From the NCBI GenBank assembly GCA_023213395.1, contig CM041465.1, forward strand, positions 158,665,741 through 158,729,740: 64,000 nucleotides of DNA, given 5' to 3'. Within the stretch, counting starts at the first letter, position 1. Each line of letters starts with the position of its first letter. Source of the DNA: Cycas panzhihuaensis. Taxonomy: Eukaryota; Cycadophyta. The notes below the pieces were generated by a model, which worked only from the letters and a program-made list of their open reading frames with translations, did no database searches and was not told the DNA's origin. The position numbers and the translations under genes are program-made. Of this stretch, positions 22,930-33,120 are shown in pieces.

Positions 22930-23614
22930 CTATATGCCTTTGAATATGCACTCTATGCTTTTATTATCTAATTTAGTTCTTTTCTTATCTGGAATGTGAA
23001 CATAAGCCTTGCAGTCGAAAATTTTTAAATGCCTTACGTTAGGCTTGTGTCCTGTCCAAGCCTCTTCAGGCATTATATTGTCCAAGGATTGAGTAGGGCT
23101 TCTATTGATCAGATATACAGTTGTATGTACAATTTCTGCCCAATATTTCTTTGCTAATTCTCTATTATTTAACATGCACCGAGCCATCTCTACAATTGTT
23201 CTGTTCATCCTTTCCACAACCCCATTGGATTGGGGTGTATAAGGAGTTGTGAATTGTTTTTGAATTCCATGTATTTTGCAAAAATGAAGAAAATCATTGG
23301 ACACAAATTCTCCTCCTCTATCTGAATGGACATATTTGATTTTTTGACCACTTTCCAATTCACTTATAGCTTTGAATTCTTTGAAGCATTCAAATGTTTC
23401 TGATTTACTGGATAGAAAGTACACCCAAGTTTTCCTAGAAAAATCATCAATAAAAGTCAAGAAATACCTTGATCCATTTGTTGAGATCGACATGAATGGA
23501 CCACACAAATCAGTGTGTATTAATTCCAATTTATATTGTGCGCGCCATGTGCTTTTTGAAAACAGAGTTCTGTGTTGTTTTCCCATCATGCAGCTTTTAC
23601 ATACAAATGATTGA
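22930..23614 (-). pseudogene. Copia-3 integrase
   Basis: The frame 23589-22930 contains the whole rve core: IHTDLCGPF (first Asp), VHSDRGGEF (second Asp) and SNGVVERMNRT (Glu), so the DD35E triad is complete. It ends with the TKLDNKSIECIFKGI block. Just upstream, CKSCMMGKQHRT closes the HHCC-type pre-integrase zinc region, which is out of frame with the protease ORF (frameshift near 23700). Confidence 0.9.
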
Positions 23615-23692
23615 ATGAGATATCTGGCAAGACATTCACCATGTTATATTTCTTTAATCTTTCTAACCTATCATGAGAGATATTACCATGCT

Positions 23693-25130
23693 TCAAATGC
23701 CAAATTTCATTTTTATCAGCGTTGTTACAGCAAGAGCTTTTACATCAGAGAGCATTTTGGTGGGGCCTTTATCAACCAGTACAGGAGTTAAAAGAAGTTT
23801 ATACAATCTATTACATTTTTCTCCTTTGGTTATCACTGTACCATTCTTTTTCATATCAAGTATATAGCAATAACCATGTTCATCAAATATTGTTCTTAGC
23901 TTTTTGTCACTCAATTGTGATACTGACAAGAGATTCTTCTTTATCCCAGGTATAAAGAAAACATTTCCTATACGTTGAATTTTTCCATCAATACGTATAG
24001 CAATTGGTCCTATTCCCTTTATGTGTAAGGGAAAATTGTCCCCTAGCTCTACTGATATATTGCAATTATAAGGTTTGATGATTTCAAACCATTCTTTGAC
24101 TCCTGTCATATGGTGTGAAGCACCTGAATCTACATACCAGTTTTCTGTTGCATTTCCACTAGCTGCCAAGGCTGCAATGAAAGCAGTTTCAATTTCCTCT
24201 TCTGTTGTGTCCTTTTCTTTGCTGTAATTTCTGAATGCCTGTTGTTTTCCTTTCTGCAATTTTGCCCGTCTTTGGTAGCACTGGTATGGGTAATGACATG
24301 TTTGTCCACAGTGATAACAGATGTCAAAAGCTCTACAATTACTCGAAAAGTGGCATGGTTTTCCACAATTAAAACATACTCTAGCATCTTGAGGTGGGTT
24401 GCTAGTCATTCTTCCTCGTCCTCTTCCTTCTATCCAACATCCCTTGTGGCTTGCCGGTGCTCTTCCTCGTGATCTAGAATAGGGTTGTCCTCTTCCTCTG
24501 CCTCCTAACTGAAGTTTAGAGATAAGGGCTTCTTCAATTTCTGAATCTTCTTCATATCTTTGATTTCTTTGTTCTTGACTGTACATATGTCCTGTCAAAG
24601 TATCAAAGGACATTGTAGCCGTATGTCCTCCTCCCGTCAACATGTTTACCATGTTATCGAAAGATTTTGGAAGTTTGTTAAGCACAAGGTGTATGAGCTA
24701 TGTGTCTATTAACTTGTCTCCTACTGTGAGAAGGGCAGTCTTAATACCAGTTAACTTGGTAAGGGATTCCGATACAGTTTGACCCTCTCTCATCTTTAGT
24801 TTATAGAGTTCTTCTCTTAATGCCATAATTCTTGCTTCATTTTTCCTGGTAAACATAGAGGTCATAACCTTCCAAATTTCATTTGCATTTTCTAGGCCAT
24901 CCACATAGACTAATAACAAGTCAAAGATTGAAAGTTTAAGAACTGAAATAGTGGCATTGTTTCTTTCCTCCCAACTGGTCAAGTTTGTTGCATCAGTGGG
25001 CTATTTTTCAACCCCAGTAGTAATTTTCCAGGCGTGTTTTGCTCTCAACAATCCTTCAATTTTGATTTTCCTAAAGTTCATTTCAGTAAGTTTATCACTC
25101 TCAGGCAACGAACCAGCAAATGAGGCCATT
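23693..25130 (-). pseudogene. Copia-3 gag and protease
   Basis: The ATG at 25130 opens gag (MASFAGSLPESDKLT). In-frame stops lie near 25003 and 24698; the rest is open to 23693. Order: UBN2-type gag domain (about 25000-24600), an Arg/Gly-rich stretch, two CCHC zinc knuckles (CFNCGKPCHFSSNC and CYHCGQTCHYPYQC, about 24365-24270), then a retropepsin start (WYVDSGASHHMTG, about 24140) and its VFFIPGIKKNLLSVSQL block. Two knuckles are unusual beside the single one in the neighbouring copia elements. Confidence 0.9.
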
Positions 25131-25803
25131 GAAAAGATTGAATGAAGGCAGGAAATTTAAGTTTAAATGTTTGTACGGACTGCTGTATAGATTTCCGTAC
25201 GGAACTCAAGTTGTAGATATGGACATAAAAGTGGTCTCAAATGAAAGATCTCTTAAATGGGTATTCTAATCTATCTTTAGTTTCTTGATCCGCCTTCAGA
25301 TCTGAGAGGAATAACTCGAAAAATATTCAAACCCGTACCCAAGGGTTTATGGGAAATTTGAGAAAAAATGCAGAAAAATTAATGTAAATTCTTGCAAAGA
25401 GCCACTTAATATCTTCATCTACTGACAAGGAAGGATTTAGATGCTTTGTACTAGAGATTTCAATCAGATTTTTGAGAAAAAAGACTGAGAGAAGGCTACA
25501 AATCCGCGTGCCCTTATATCTGCCTGAAACTGGGTCAAAACGGCTTCGAATGATGTCGATGCAGATGAGAAAAGTGTAGAGGAGGCCCGATCTACAATCT
25601 GGGCGAGTTTCGTCAAATTCTGACAACTTTGATTTTTGACGTCCGTACAAGTCCGTACAAATCCGTACGATTCTGCGTCGAATTCGTCTAGACAAGTTTG
25701 TCTTCACGTAACAGGGTCCTTTGATAATAATTTATCTCCAATGTTCCTATTCTCCTTTTAATGGAGCCCTAATTTACTTCTTCACAAGCAGGAGGACCTA
25801 GGA
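25131..25803 (-). other. Leader of Copia-3
   Basis: About 670 bp between primer site and gag. A 126-codon minus frame (25707-25327) is open but unlike any protein I know. Near 25643-25672 GTCCGTACAA occurs twice and TCCGTACGA once, and similar words recur at 25175-25205. Confidence 0.5.
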
Positions 25804-25819
25804 GCCTGCTCTGATACCA
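25804..25819 (-). promoter_or_regulatory. Primer binding site of Copia-3
   Basis: The minus strand reads TGGTATCAGAGCAGGC, directly next to the LTR: tRNA-iMet type. Confidence 0.93.
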
Positions 25820-26016
25820 TGTACAAAATCTCCAATGAAGGAGGAATTCACTCTACTTTATTATTGATGGTTCATTGAATATATACAAGTATAAGGTAGG
25901 TACAAATGGCAACCTAACAAAGATGGTGCCACTTGTCAAATTAAGAGTGAAAGGGGAAGAGGTCCAAGACCCTTACATTATGTATTATAATCTAAGGTAA
26001 AATATTACCTTTTACA
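25820..26016 (-). repeat. 5' LTR of Copia-3
   Basis: Partner of 20797-20994, followed by the second GCATC copy (26017-26021). Confidence 0.93.
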
Positions 26017-26860
26017 GCATCATCGCCAAACTTGAACCAACACCAGATCCAACAAATCTAAACACTTTGATTCTGATTGATCCTCTTACACTTGCTACTT
26101 TCAAAGCAAAGGATGAATTTGCACTTGCTTTTATTCATTTGTCTGTGAATGATAATGTTGATCAGAATATTGAATCAACAACTACATCTAAACAAGCTTG
26201 GGATACAATTGCTTCATTGTATGAAAGATGAGATGATACTCAAATTGTAATGTATAAAGCTAAGTTATTTAGCTTGCAACTTGTTGCTCCCATGGTGGCT
26301 TATTTGTCTTTTGTAAAAGCTATAAGTGATCAACTAACAGCTCTTGGAAAGCCAGCTTCGAATAAAGACTTGAATACTGCAACAATCCATGCTCTTTCGA
26401 AAGAGAACAACAAATTCATTTCATACATCTCTCGAAATGGCACTTTGTCTATTCTAACTTTCAATGAGTTAGAAAGATTATTGCTACAAAAGGAGGAAAT
26501 CTAATCGTGACAAAATGAGACAAGCACATCAGATGCTTTCACAACCAAGCATAAAGGGAAACAATCATTTCAACCCAAGAAAAATGTTCAAAAGAAATTT
26601 GGCAGTCTTAACATTAATCTAGCCAATTCAAACACTGTCATCTATCATTATTGTGACAAAGCAGGCCACATGTAGCCTGAATGTAGCAAGAAGTAGAGTG
26701 ACTTACGACAACAATAACAGCAACAGCAATAGCATCAACATCAACAATAGCAGTAACATCAAACCCCACAAGAACCAACTCGATGTGCATTCAGAAGTGG
26801 TCGTTGTGGCAATTCAAGGGTGACAGGTCATAGTGGTTATCAAGATCACATAGCACAGCA
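26017..26860 (+). pseudogene. Copia-4 gag, 3' piece
   Basis: Gag resumes directly after the duplicated GCATC: AKLEPTPDPTNLNTL, then FALAFIHLSVNDNVDQNI, then the frame 26250-26504 with KLFSLQLVAPMVAYLSFVKA and FISYISRNGTL. A zinc knuckle near 26640 is damaged (YHYCDKAGHM, stop, PECSKK). A CAA/CAG-rich stretch (26708-26765) follows. Many stops. Confidence 0.85.
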
Positions 26861-26868
26861 CGATCAAA

Positions 26869-27156
26869 GTGAAACTCTTTTGTGCTTATAGTGACTGTCA
26901 AAACAACAATACCTGGGTTATCGATTCAAATGCATCACATCACATGACAAGTGATGTAGATTTATTAATTGATATACAAGAGAGCAAGGGAGAAACAATG
27001 ACTTTTAGGGACAACATCACTGTAGAAATTTCAGACGTTGGTACAATAGTACCTCTTAATGATCAACACCCTGCTCCTACATTTCCTAGTCGCAACTTGT
27101 TTCTAAGGCCAGGAATGTCTAGAAACCTACTCTTTGTTAGCCAACTTGACAAATAA
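26869..27156 (+). pseudogene. Copia-4 protease
   Basis: An open frame of 95 codons containing WVIDSNASHHMTSD; the catalytic DSG is changed to DSN, which should destroy activity. It ends with LRPGMSRNLLFVSQL, the usual end of a copia protease. Confidence 0.85.
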
Positions 27157-27189
27157 CAGATGAGTATATTATTCAAAGATAAGAAATAT

Positions 27190-27279
27190 ATCATTAGAGA
27201 CAAAGAAGACCACGTTCTTGCTGTTGATCATGATATCATTAGAGACAAAGAAGACCACGTTCTTGCTGTTGATCATGAG
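27190..27279 (+). repeat. 45-bp in-frame tandem duplication
   Basis: The units 27190-27234 and 27235-27279 are identical except for the last base. They encode the 15-residue block IIRDKEDHVLAVDHD twice, just after the protease. Confidence 0.95.
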
Positions 27280-28170
27280 GATCGTGGCCTCTACAAATTA
27301 GACACAACATCTGGCAAATCTCATGCATTAGTCTCACATTCTCCAAATAAAAGTTAGTTATGGCATGAAAGACTAGGTCATTTGAACCTAGATAGCATTA
27401 GACTAATACAAACAAAACACGGTGTATGGTTTATCCAAAATCTCTATGGGCAATTGCCCATGTTAAGCTTGTCTTGTGGGGAAACAACATTGGGAACCTT
27501 TTCAGAAAGGTCAAGCCTGGAGAGCACAACACTTACTGCAGTTGGTTCATTTAGATATTTGTGGACACATGTCCACACAATCCCTTGAAGGAACTTTATT
27601 TTTCATCACCTCAATTGATGATTACTCACACGAAGTATGGGTTTATTTTCTCAGACACAAATTAGAAGCGCTTAATATATTTAAAAAAATTTTAACTTGC
27701 AATGGAAAATGAGTTAAGCATGCAAATCAAGACACTTCGCTCTGATAACGATGGTGAGTACACGTTCAAGGAATTCAATCAATTTTGTATTCAAAATGGC
27801 ATCAAATGCCAATTTTTTGCCACCTATACACCTTAGCAGAATGGTGTGACAAAAATAGTATCAAAAGCAAAACTCTTGTCAATAAGGCAAAGGCTATGAT
27901 ACACTCTCAAGGTCTCACTCAGTCATGCTAGGCAAAAGCAATCCACACTTTGTCAAATCAAAGTTCCACCATAGCAATTTGAAACAAGATGCCTAAGGAG
28001 GCTTGGACTAGGCAAAAACCTACTGTCAACCATCTTCGCACTTTCAAGTGCACTGCTTATATGAATATTTCCCAAGAGAAAAGACTATAGTTTGATGATA
28101 AAAGTCTCGAACGCATTTTTATTAGATATGCTACTGACAACAAAGCCTACAAACTATCTAACAATTTTTG
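27280..28170 (+). pseudogene. Copia-4 integrase, broken
   Basis: GAG-pre-integrase traces (RGLYKLDTTSGKSHALV; WHERLGHLNLDS near 27362-27395) and integrase blocks: QLVHLDICGHMST (first Asp, about 27540), TSIDDYSHEVWVYFLRHK, LRSDNDGEYT (second Asp, about 27733), and a Glu region that is out of frame near 27840. It is cut at about 28165 by an insertion with plastid DNA; the following element code (HISRDVVF) starts near 28810. Confidence 0.85.
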
Positions 28171-28183
28171 TGGTCTATGTTTA

Positions 28184-28429
28184 TTAGTAAGTTAGACCCA
28201 TACTGCGAGTTGTCTCATGCCACAAATAAACACGTACACTCAAGAAATCTGTTGGACAAGCAGATTCGCATCTCTTACAACCTACACAATCTTCTGTTCT
28301 TGGAGTAGAAGCAATTTGATTAGCCTTACATCCTTCCCAATGTATCATTTCCAATACATCTATGGGACAAGCTCGTACACATTGAGTACAGCCGATGCAT
28401 GTATCATAAATTTTGACTGAATGTACCAT
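28184..28429 (-). pseudogene. psaC: psaC, photosystem I subunit VII, plastid-derived nuclear copy
   Basis: A full 81-codon frame with ATG and stop. It matches the plastid 4Fe-4S protein that binds clusters FA and FB on the stromal side of photosystem I. Both cluster motifs are complete ([12 protein letters not shown] and [12 protein letters not shown]) and the end [10 protein letters not shown] is canonical. Several residues differ from what is nearly invariant in land plants (for example [12 protein letters not shown] and CKANQIAST). It lies in the Copia-4 integrase on the opposite strand, so it is a nuclear plastid insertion (NUPT), not a working gene: no transit peptide is visible. Confidence 0.93.
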
Positions 28430-28800
28430 TGGATCTATTAACTCCCATTAGTTAGGATGTCAGAAGTTATCAATTTGATAAGATCTTATAATATAGATCA
28501 AAAACAAGATATTATTGATATCAGACGAATTAATAATTGTACTATCAGTGATATTATGAATGGGCTCCACAGACACTTGCTAGATCCGGAAGAGCCACCA
28601 CTATATCATTATTTACTCTCTTAGAATCATGAGCCTATGGCAAGGTGCGAAGGTCCAGAGTTGAGGCCGTAATAATATGTTTCGGGCTAGATAAGGTAAT
28701 AATATGGTCAAGCGGCACCATCCAATTAATTCGATATAGCCGCGTCCAGCTCAATCACGTATGTAATAAACGAACCCAACTCCAAGGCATATGATCCTAT
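28430..28800. other. Unassigned remainder of the insertion beside psaC
   Basis: From psaC to about 28800, where Copia-4 code resumes, the DNA does not fit the element. It has a 55-codon plus frame (28457-28624) that I do not recognise, then non-coding sequence. It may be plastid or mitochondrial spacer DNA inserted together with psaC. Confidence 0.45.
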
Positions 28801-30230
28801 TGGCAAAAAATGCATATTTCTCGAGACGTAGTCTTTGCAAAAAATAATAGGGAGTTGGACCTTTATTCCATTCTAATCTCCCACGATAAAGGCAAAGTTA
28901 TTGTTGAGGATTCAATTCTCTCAACATCTTCTACACCATGTCATTCATTAGCACCTGCCTCTCCTCCCCTATCATCTTCTTTCATTCCTTCATCCAATTG
29001 TGGTAGCACTTCTAAGATTCAACAACCTTCACCATCAAAGGTCACTAAAATAACCTCTACATCGGTGAAGAAGTTACCCAAATGGTATATGTAAACTATT
29101 GCAGGTGTACAAACTATTAAAGGCAAGTGCCCATCCAAAATGCGGCCACCAACTATTGTTAACTACGCACTTATGGCTGAAGTGCTTAGTACTCCATAGC
29201 CTTCCACTTTTGAGGAGGCATGTACAGAAGAAAAGTGGCAAGCCGCGATGGATGATGAGATCCACGCTATTTATCAAAATGACACATTGTACTTGGTCAA
29301 ATTGCCAAAGGGCAAACATGCCATTAGTTGCATGTGGATCTACAAAACTAAGTTTCGATATGATAGCCCCATTGAACGACATAAAGTTCGTTTGGTCGCA
29401 AAAGGATTCAAATAGCAAGAAGGCATCGACTATGACAAAACACTTGCACCTGTCACCAACATAAACACCATCAAAGTGGTTATGGCCTTAGTTGCTCAAT
29501 GTAACTGGCCTTTGTATCAGATGGATGTCAAAAGTGCCTTTCTCAATGATGATTTAACTAAGGAGGTATATGTGGAACAACTTCCTGGTTACATTTCACA
29601 CAGCAAAGAACATCTTGTTTGTCACCTCAAAGAGGCCCTGTCTAGTCTAAAATAGGTGCCACGTGCTTGGTGCTCTAAAATCAATGATTACTTCTTAAGA
29701 CATGGTCTTCATCGATCCTCATCAGATTCAAATATGTATATCAAGGTTCACCATCAACATGTCACTGTTGTCGTTTTGTATGTTGACAATTTAGTTATCA
29801 CGGGCAATAATGTAGACATGATAGAAAGTCTTCAAGGGGACTTAAAAAAAAGTTTTGATATTGATCTCAGACTTCTTCATTATTTTCTCGACATAGAGGT
29901 GTGGCAATAGCTAGACAACATCTTCATACCCCAAGCCAAGTACACTTGGGACATTTTGTAGCATTTCAGAATGGAGGACTACAAATCTTCATCGACCCCT
30001 ATGGAGATAGGCACAAAATTATCACTTGATGAGGAAGCCAAATATGTTGATTCCACCCTCTTGAAACAATTAGCGGCTAGTCTCATTTATCTGCGCAACA
30101 CCAGACCTAACATTTCATATGTTGTTGGAATTTGTTCCAGATTTATGTCTCAATCTAATCAACGACACTAGAATGCTACAAAGCAAATTCTCAAATACCT
30201 CAAAGGTACACTACAGTACAATCTCTAGTA
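28801..30230 (+). pseudogene. Copia-4 reverse transcriptase, broken
   Basis: After HISRDVVFAKNNREL and a Ser/Pro-rich linker, RT blocks follow: KWQAAMDDEIHA (about 29229), the CKWVYKTKF equivalent (CMWIYKTKF, 29329), MDVKSAFLND (29520), PRAWCSKINDYFLRHGLHRS (29656), VLYVDNLVIT (29775; YVDD changed to YVDN) and LLKQLAASLIYLRNTRP. The YVDN change removes one catalytic Asp. Stops are frequent. Confidence 0.88.
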
Positions 30231-30711
30231 CACTCATAACAAGAACTTCACACTGAAAGGGTTCTCAAATTCTAATTGGGCAAGATGCCAAGATAGTCAA
30301 AAATCTACCTCAGATTATTGTTTCAACCTCAGATCAGTAGTTGTTTCATGGAGTTGCAAGAAGCAACCAAATATCACTCTTTCCTCCACTGAAGTAGAAT
30401 ACAAAGCTATTGTCAAAGCAACATGTGAGGCTATTTGGCTCAGATGGATTCTTAGAGAGTTTGGCCTTGAGCAATCACAAACAACACCATTGTACTATGA
30501 TAACAAGAGTGTGCTAAAGATTGCCAAAAATCTAGTATTTCATACACGAACCAAGCATGTTGAGGTCCATCACCATTTCATCAGAGAACATATGCAGAAT
30601 GGTGAGATTGACCTTGTCCACAGGCCGACAACTCAACAACTTGCCGACATCTTTACCAAAGCACTTGGCAAAGAGAAGTTCGAGCACTTTAGAAATGGCC
30701 TCAAAGTTTGA
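30231..30711 (+). pseudogene. Copia-4 RNase H, broken
   Basis: The 3' part is open at 30490-30711: MYYDNKSVLKIAKN, TKHVEVHHHFIREHMQNGEI and LADIFTKALGKEKFEHFRN. The upstream part (KSTSDYCFNL, LSSTEVEYKAIV) is readable in another frame. A G-rich PPT-like site with TGTTAG follows at 30731-30743. Confidence 0.88.
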
Positions 30712-30737
30712 CTTAATGTTGTACGCATTCAGAGGGG

Positions 30738-31113
30738 TGTTAGTGTTAGAAGTAATGTGCATTCCAATTTCATGTACATTTAAGTTCATTTTGAGTTTCA
30801 TTAGAATAATTTCTCACATAGAATATTCTTATGAGAGAATATGCTTAGTCAATGTCTTTAATGAAGTAGTTGTTATAAGTCAAAGATACTCCAATTATTA
30901 ATGAGACAGTTTGAGCCCACCAAAATTCATGGGAGTGTTAGAGTAGTTCAAACTACCTCCTATGTTTAGAACTATTATAAAGTTATATGTATGTATTGTA
31001 TCATTCATTGTTAATGAGATTTTAGGAGAGTTAAGTCATATTGACGTATTGTCACTTCTTGTCATATTTTGCATGTGACTTATGTTGTATGACTAGCTCA
31101 TATCCCCTCATTT
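30738..31113 (+). other. Unexplained segment between PPT-like site and Copia-4 3' LTR
   Basis: It begins like an LTR (AGAGGGG then TGTTAG) and ends with CCCCTCATTTTGAT, which resembles the end of the Copia-4 LTR plus primer site (CCCTCATTTTGGTAT). A second GGGAGTGTTAG occurs at 30931. It could be a foreign LTR, or a 3' untranslated region with decoy PPT sites. Confidence 0.4.
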
Positions 31114-31619
31114 TGATAGATAGAACCTTCATGTTTTAGCATTAAATCTTGACCTTGTACATTTTATTTTTTGCACTTTATGCTAAAGTGCTCTTTTGTA
31201 TGTTTTTAAAATGCCACTTTATCGTTTTTGTCTTTAGTGACTTATTTGCATGTTTTATATGAGTAAATCAACTTGTTGATAGGTGACACTTGTCACCATC
31301 CTTTGAACCTAAGAAGGAGAGTTCTATTTAGAATTCTCTTATGTTTTGGATCTGTAACATGTGCCACAATCTTATAATCAAGAACTCCTATATAATGAAA
31401 GCTCCCTCTCATGTATTTCATAGTAGTTTTGGAGTTTAGTGTTATGTTGCTGAAAGCATTTCTGATAGGTTGAGTGTAGAACAATTCTCCTCCCTCTCCA
31501 TTTTGTGTTATGTATTTTGTGCTTGCATTTCTCAAGTTTTATAATGAGAGTTGAATCATTTCATGTTCATACTTGACCTTTCATTCTCCTCAATAGATCT
31601 TGTTATGTTCATTCTCTCA
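31114..31619 (+). repeat. 3' LTR of Copia-4 (about 506 bp)
   Basis: Aligns with 12877-13360. It has a small insertion near 31345-31385 and a TATA box (CTATATAA, about 31390). It ends TTCTCTCA and is followed by CTAAA, the partner of CTGAA at the left flank. Confidence 0.82.
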
Positions 31620-33120
31620 CTAAAACCATTAGAAACCTAATTTTCTTTGTGTAGGGGTTTCCTGTTAACACCTAACTCAATGTAAAAAATATCATAATAC
31701 CTTGGATTTAATGCATGAGCTATGTTGTGCAAGGGGGTGTTGAATTTGTCCTACCTTTCATTCATTATGTCATGAACTTCTCACCAAAAATCTTCATGAT
31801 CGGACCTCTTTGAAGAAAAAATGGCATCACAGACCTACTCAATCACTACGTCGACATCATCACAAATTTCCCCCAAACAAGCCTTCTCTGTATTAATCTT
31901 ATGCAGCAAGGCCATTACCAACTCCCACATAATAAAGATACCTGTACATCCTCTCACCAAATCTCATCCAAAATTTTTTGGCATACAATTAATGCCTTTC
32001 CAATATTGGATTACTTCCAAGAATGCCATTCTAAACATGTCACCACATGCACTAATGCAATACTAGCCTGAACCAAATGCCTCGATCTAGTGTAGTGAGA
32101 AGCAAATCCAGTATTGGCAACCTTCAATAACTCCAACATCAAATATTACCTAAAGATTAACTAGAAGGAATGGTGGTTGTTGACAAATTTCTGGATCTCC
32201 CACACTCACAAACCACCTTGGTCATCGCCAAATGAGGATGAACCTCCTCTCCTCCCAATTCCTTCAATATCAGTTAAAACTAGAGATGATGCAAGGGGTC
32301 CAAAAACCATGTTGATACTTGTTCTCCACTAACATCCGAACAACTCTACAAGATAGAGCATTATTTGTGATCACCTGCAAAACATTATGAACACCCATAG
32401 ATTCTATTGCATGAATACGGATATTTGCAATAAAATCAAAAATCTTCGTTTGGCCCATGCAATCAATCTCGCTGAAAAACATGACACCTTGGGTGACATG
32501 GCAATAGCATTCATTAGTGGCCTATTGGCTTGAACAATCCACCCATTTACAACAATGGAGACACTTGAATTTCTGCAAGAAGCCTTAATGGGCTCCAATA
32601 TGAATTCCATTCAACTTCGCTCCTTCTGAAGAATTGTGCTGCAAATCCTCTCAAAAGTTGGGCTAACATAGCCCTACAATGCCACATTGATGACTCGCAC
32701 TATATCTTACAAACATGGTAAGCAAACCACATTGAGAAGTGGCCCCTATGCATAGATGCAACATGCCATTCAACTATCCACTTCTTTCCTCCCATGTGCA
32801 TTGAACATCAATGTTATTGGGCCTATTTGAGGGTGTGCCCTCTTTTTTGACTCCTCCACCACTCTTTGCACTCTAACTATGTTAGTCGATAAGGATCCTC
32901 CACCTTGTGTTGCATGCTTCCTTGTTATTTTGGCATTCTACGTGTCTTCCATCTCTTTCTGTTATTTCTTGATAATTGATGGAAATGATCATGGGCATGC
33001 ACCAATTCCTTTGTTTGTCTCACAAAGTAAGTAAGGCTTCACTCTAGAGTAGGAGCCTTGATATGGACATCCCTTAAAAACATTGCACTTCCATGGATAC
33101 GATCCTCCTCCAATGAATGA
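31620..33120 (-). pseudogene. hAT transposase relic, BED finger and DUF659 part
   Basis: Read on the minus strand in several frames: a BED-finger remnant (WKCNVFKG, GSYSRVKPYLL, about 33110-33010), then GYVSPTFERICSTIL (about 32680), SIVVNGWIVQANRPLMN (about 32550) and, in the frame 32482-32270, the DUF659 core (KIFDFIANI, NVLQVITNNA, FWTPC), then LELLKVAN.GFASHY (about 32120) and HALNPRYY (about 31695). This order is that of BED/DUF659 hAT-like proteins. The C-terminal part is at 12876-12505, beyond Copia-4. Stops and shifts throughout. Confidence 0.87.

Larger units (their letters stand above)
20797..26016 (-). mobile_element. Copia-3, short-LTR copia element inside Copia-4 gag
   Basis: A 5.2-kb element with 198-bp LTRs (20797-20994; 25820-26016), a perfect GCATC duplication (20792-20796; 26017-26021), a primer site on the minus strand (25819-25804) and a polypurine tract (21003-20995). 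The polyprotein order on the minus strand is gag (two zinc knuckles), protease, integrase, RT, RNase H. It is the best-preserved pol in the left half, with only a few stops and frameshifts. Its family is clearly different from Copia-1/2/4. Confidence 0.95.
12877..31619 (+). mobile_element. Copia-4, composite copia element split by several insertions
   Basis: The limits are set by an LTR pair (12877-13360 and about 31114-31619), flanks CTGAA (12872-12876) and CTAAA (31620-31624) that match at four of five bases, and the hAT gene that resumes on both sides. Internally it has a primer site, a leader (interrupted by Copia-2 and an antisense host-gene fragment), a gag split by Copia-3, then protease, integrase (interrupted by plastid DNA), RT and RNase H. 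The coding part is heavily decayed. About 380 bp between a PPT-like site (30731-30737) and the 3' LTR are unexplained. Confidence 0.82.

Noticed and set aside
28184-28429. Functional nuclear psaC gene
   Set aside because: No transit peptide or promoter is visible, it is buried in a dead retroelement, and near-invariant residues are changed.
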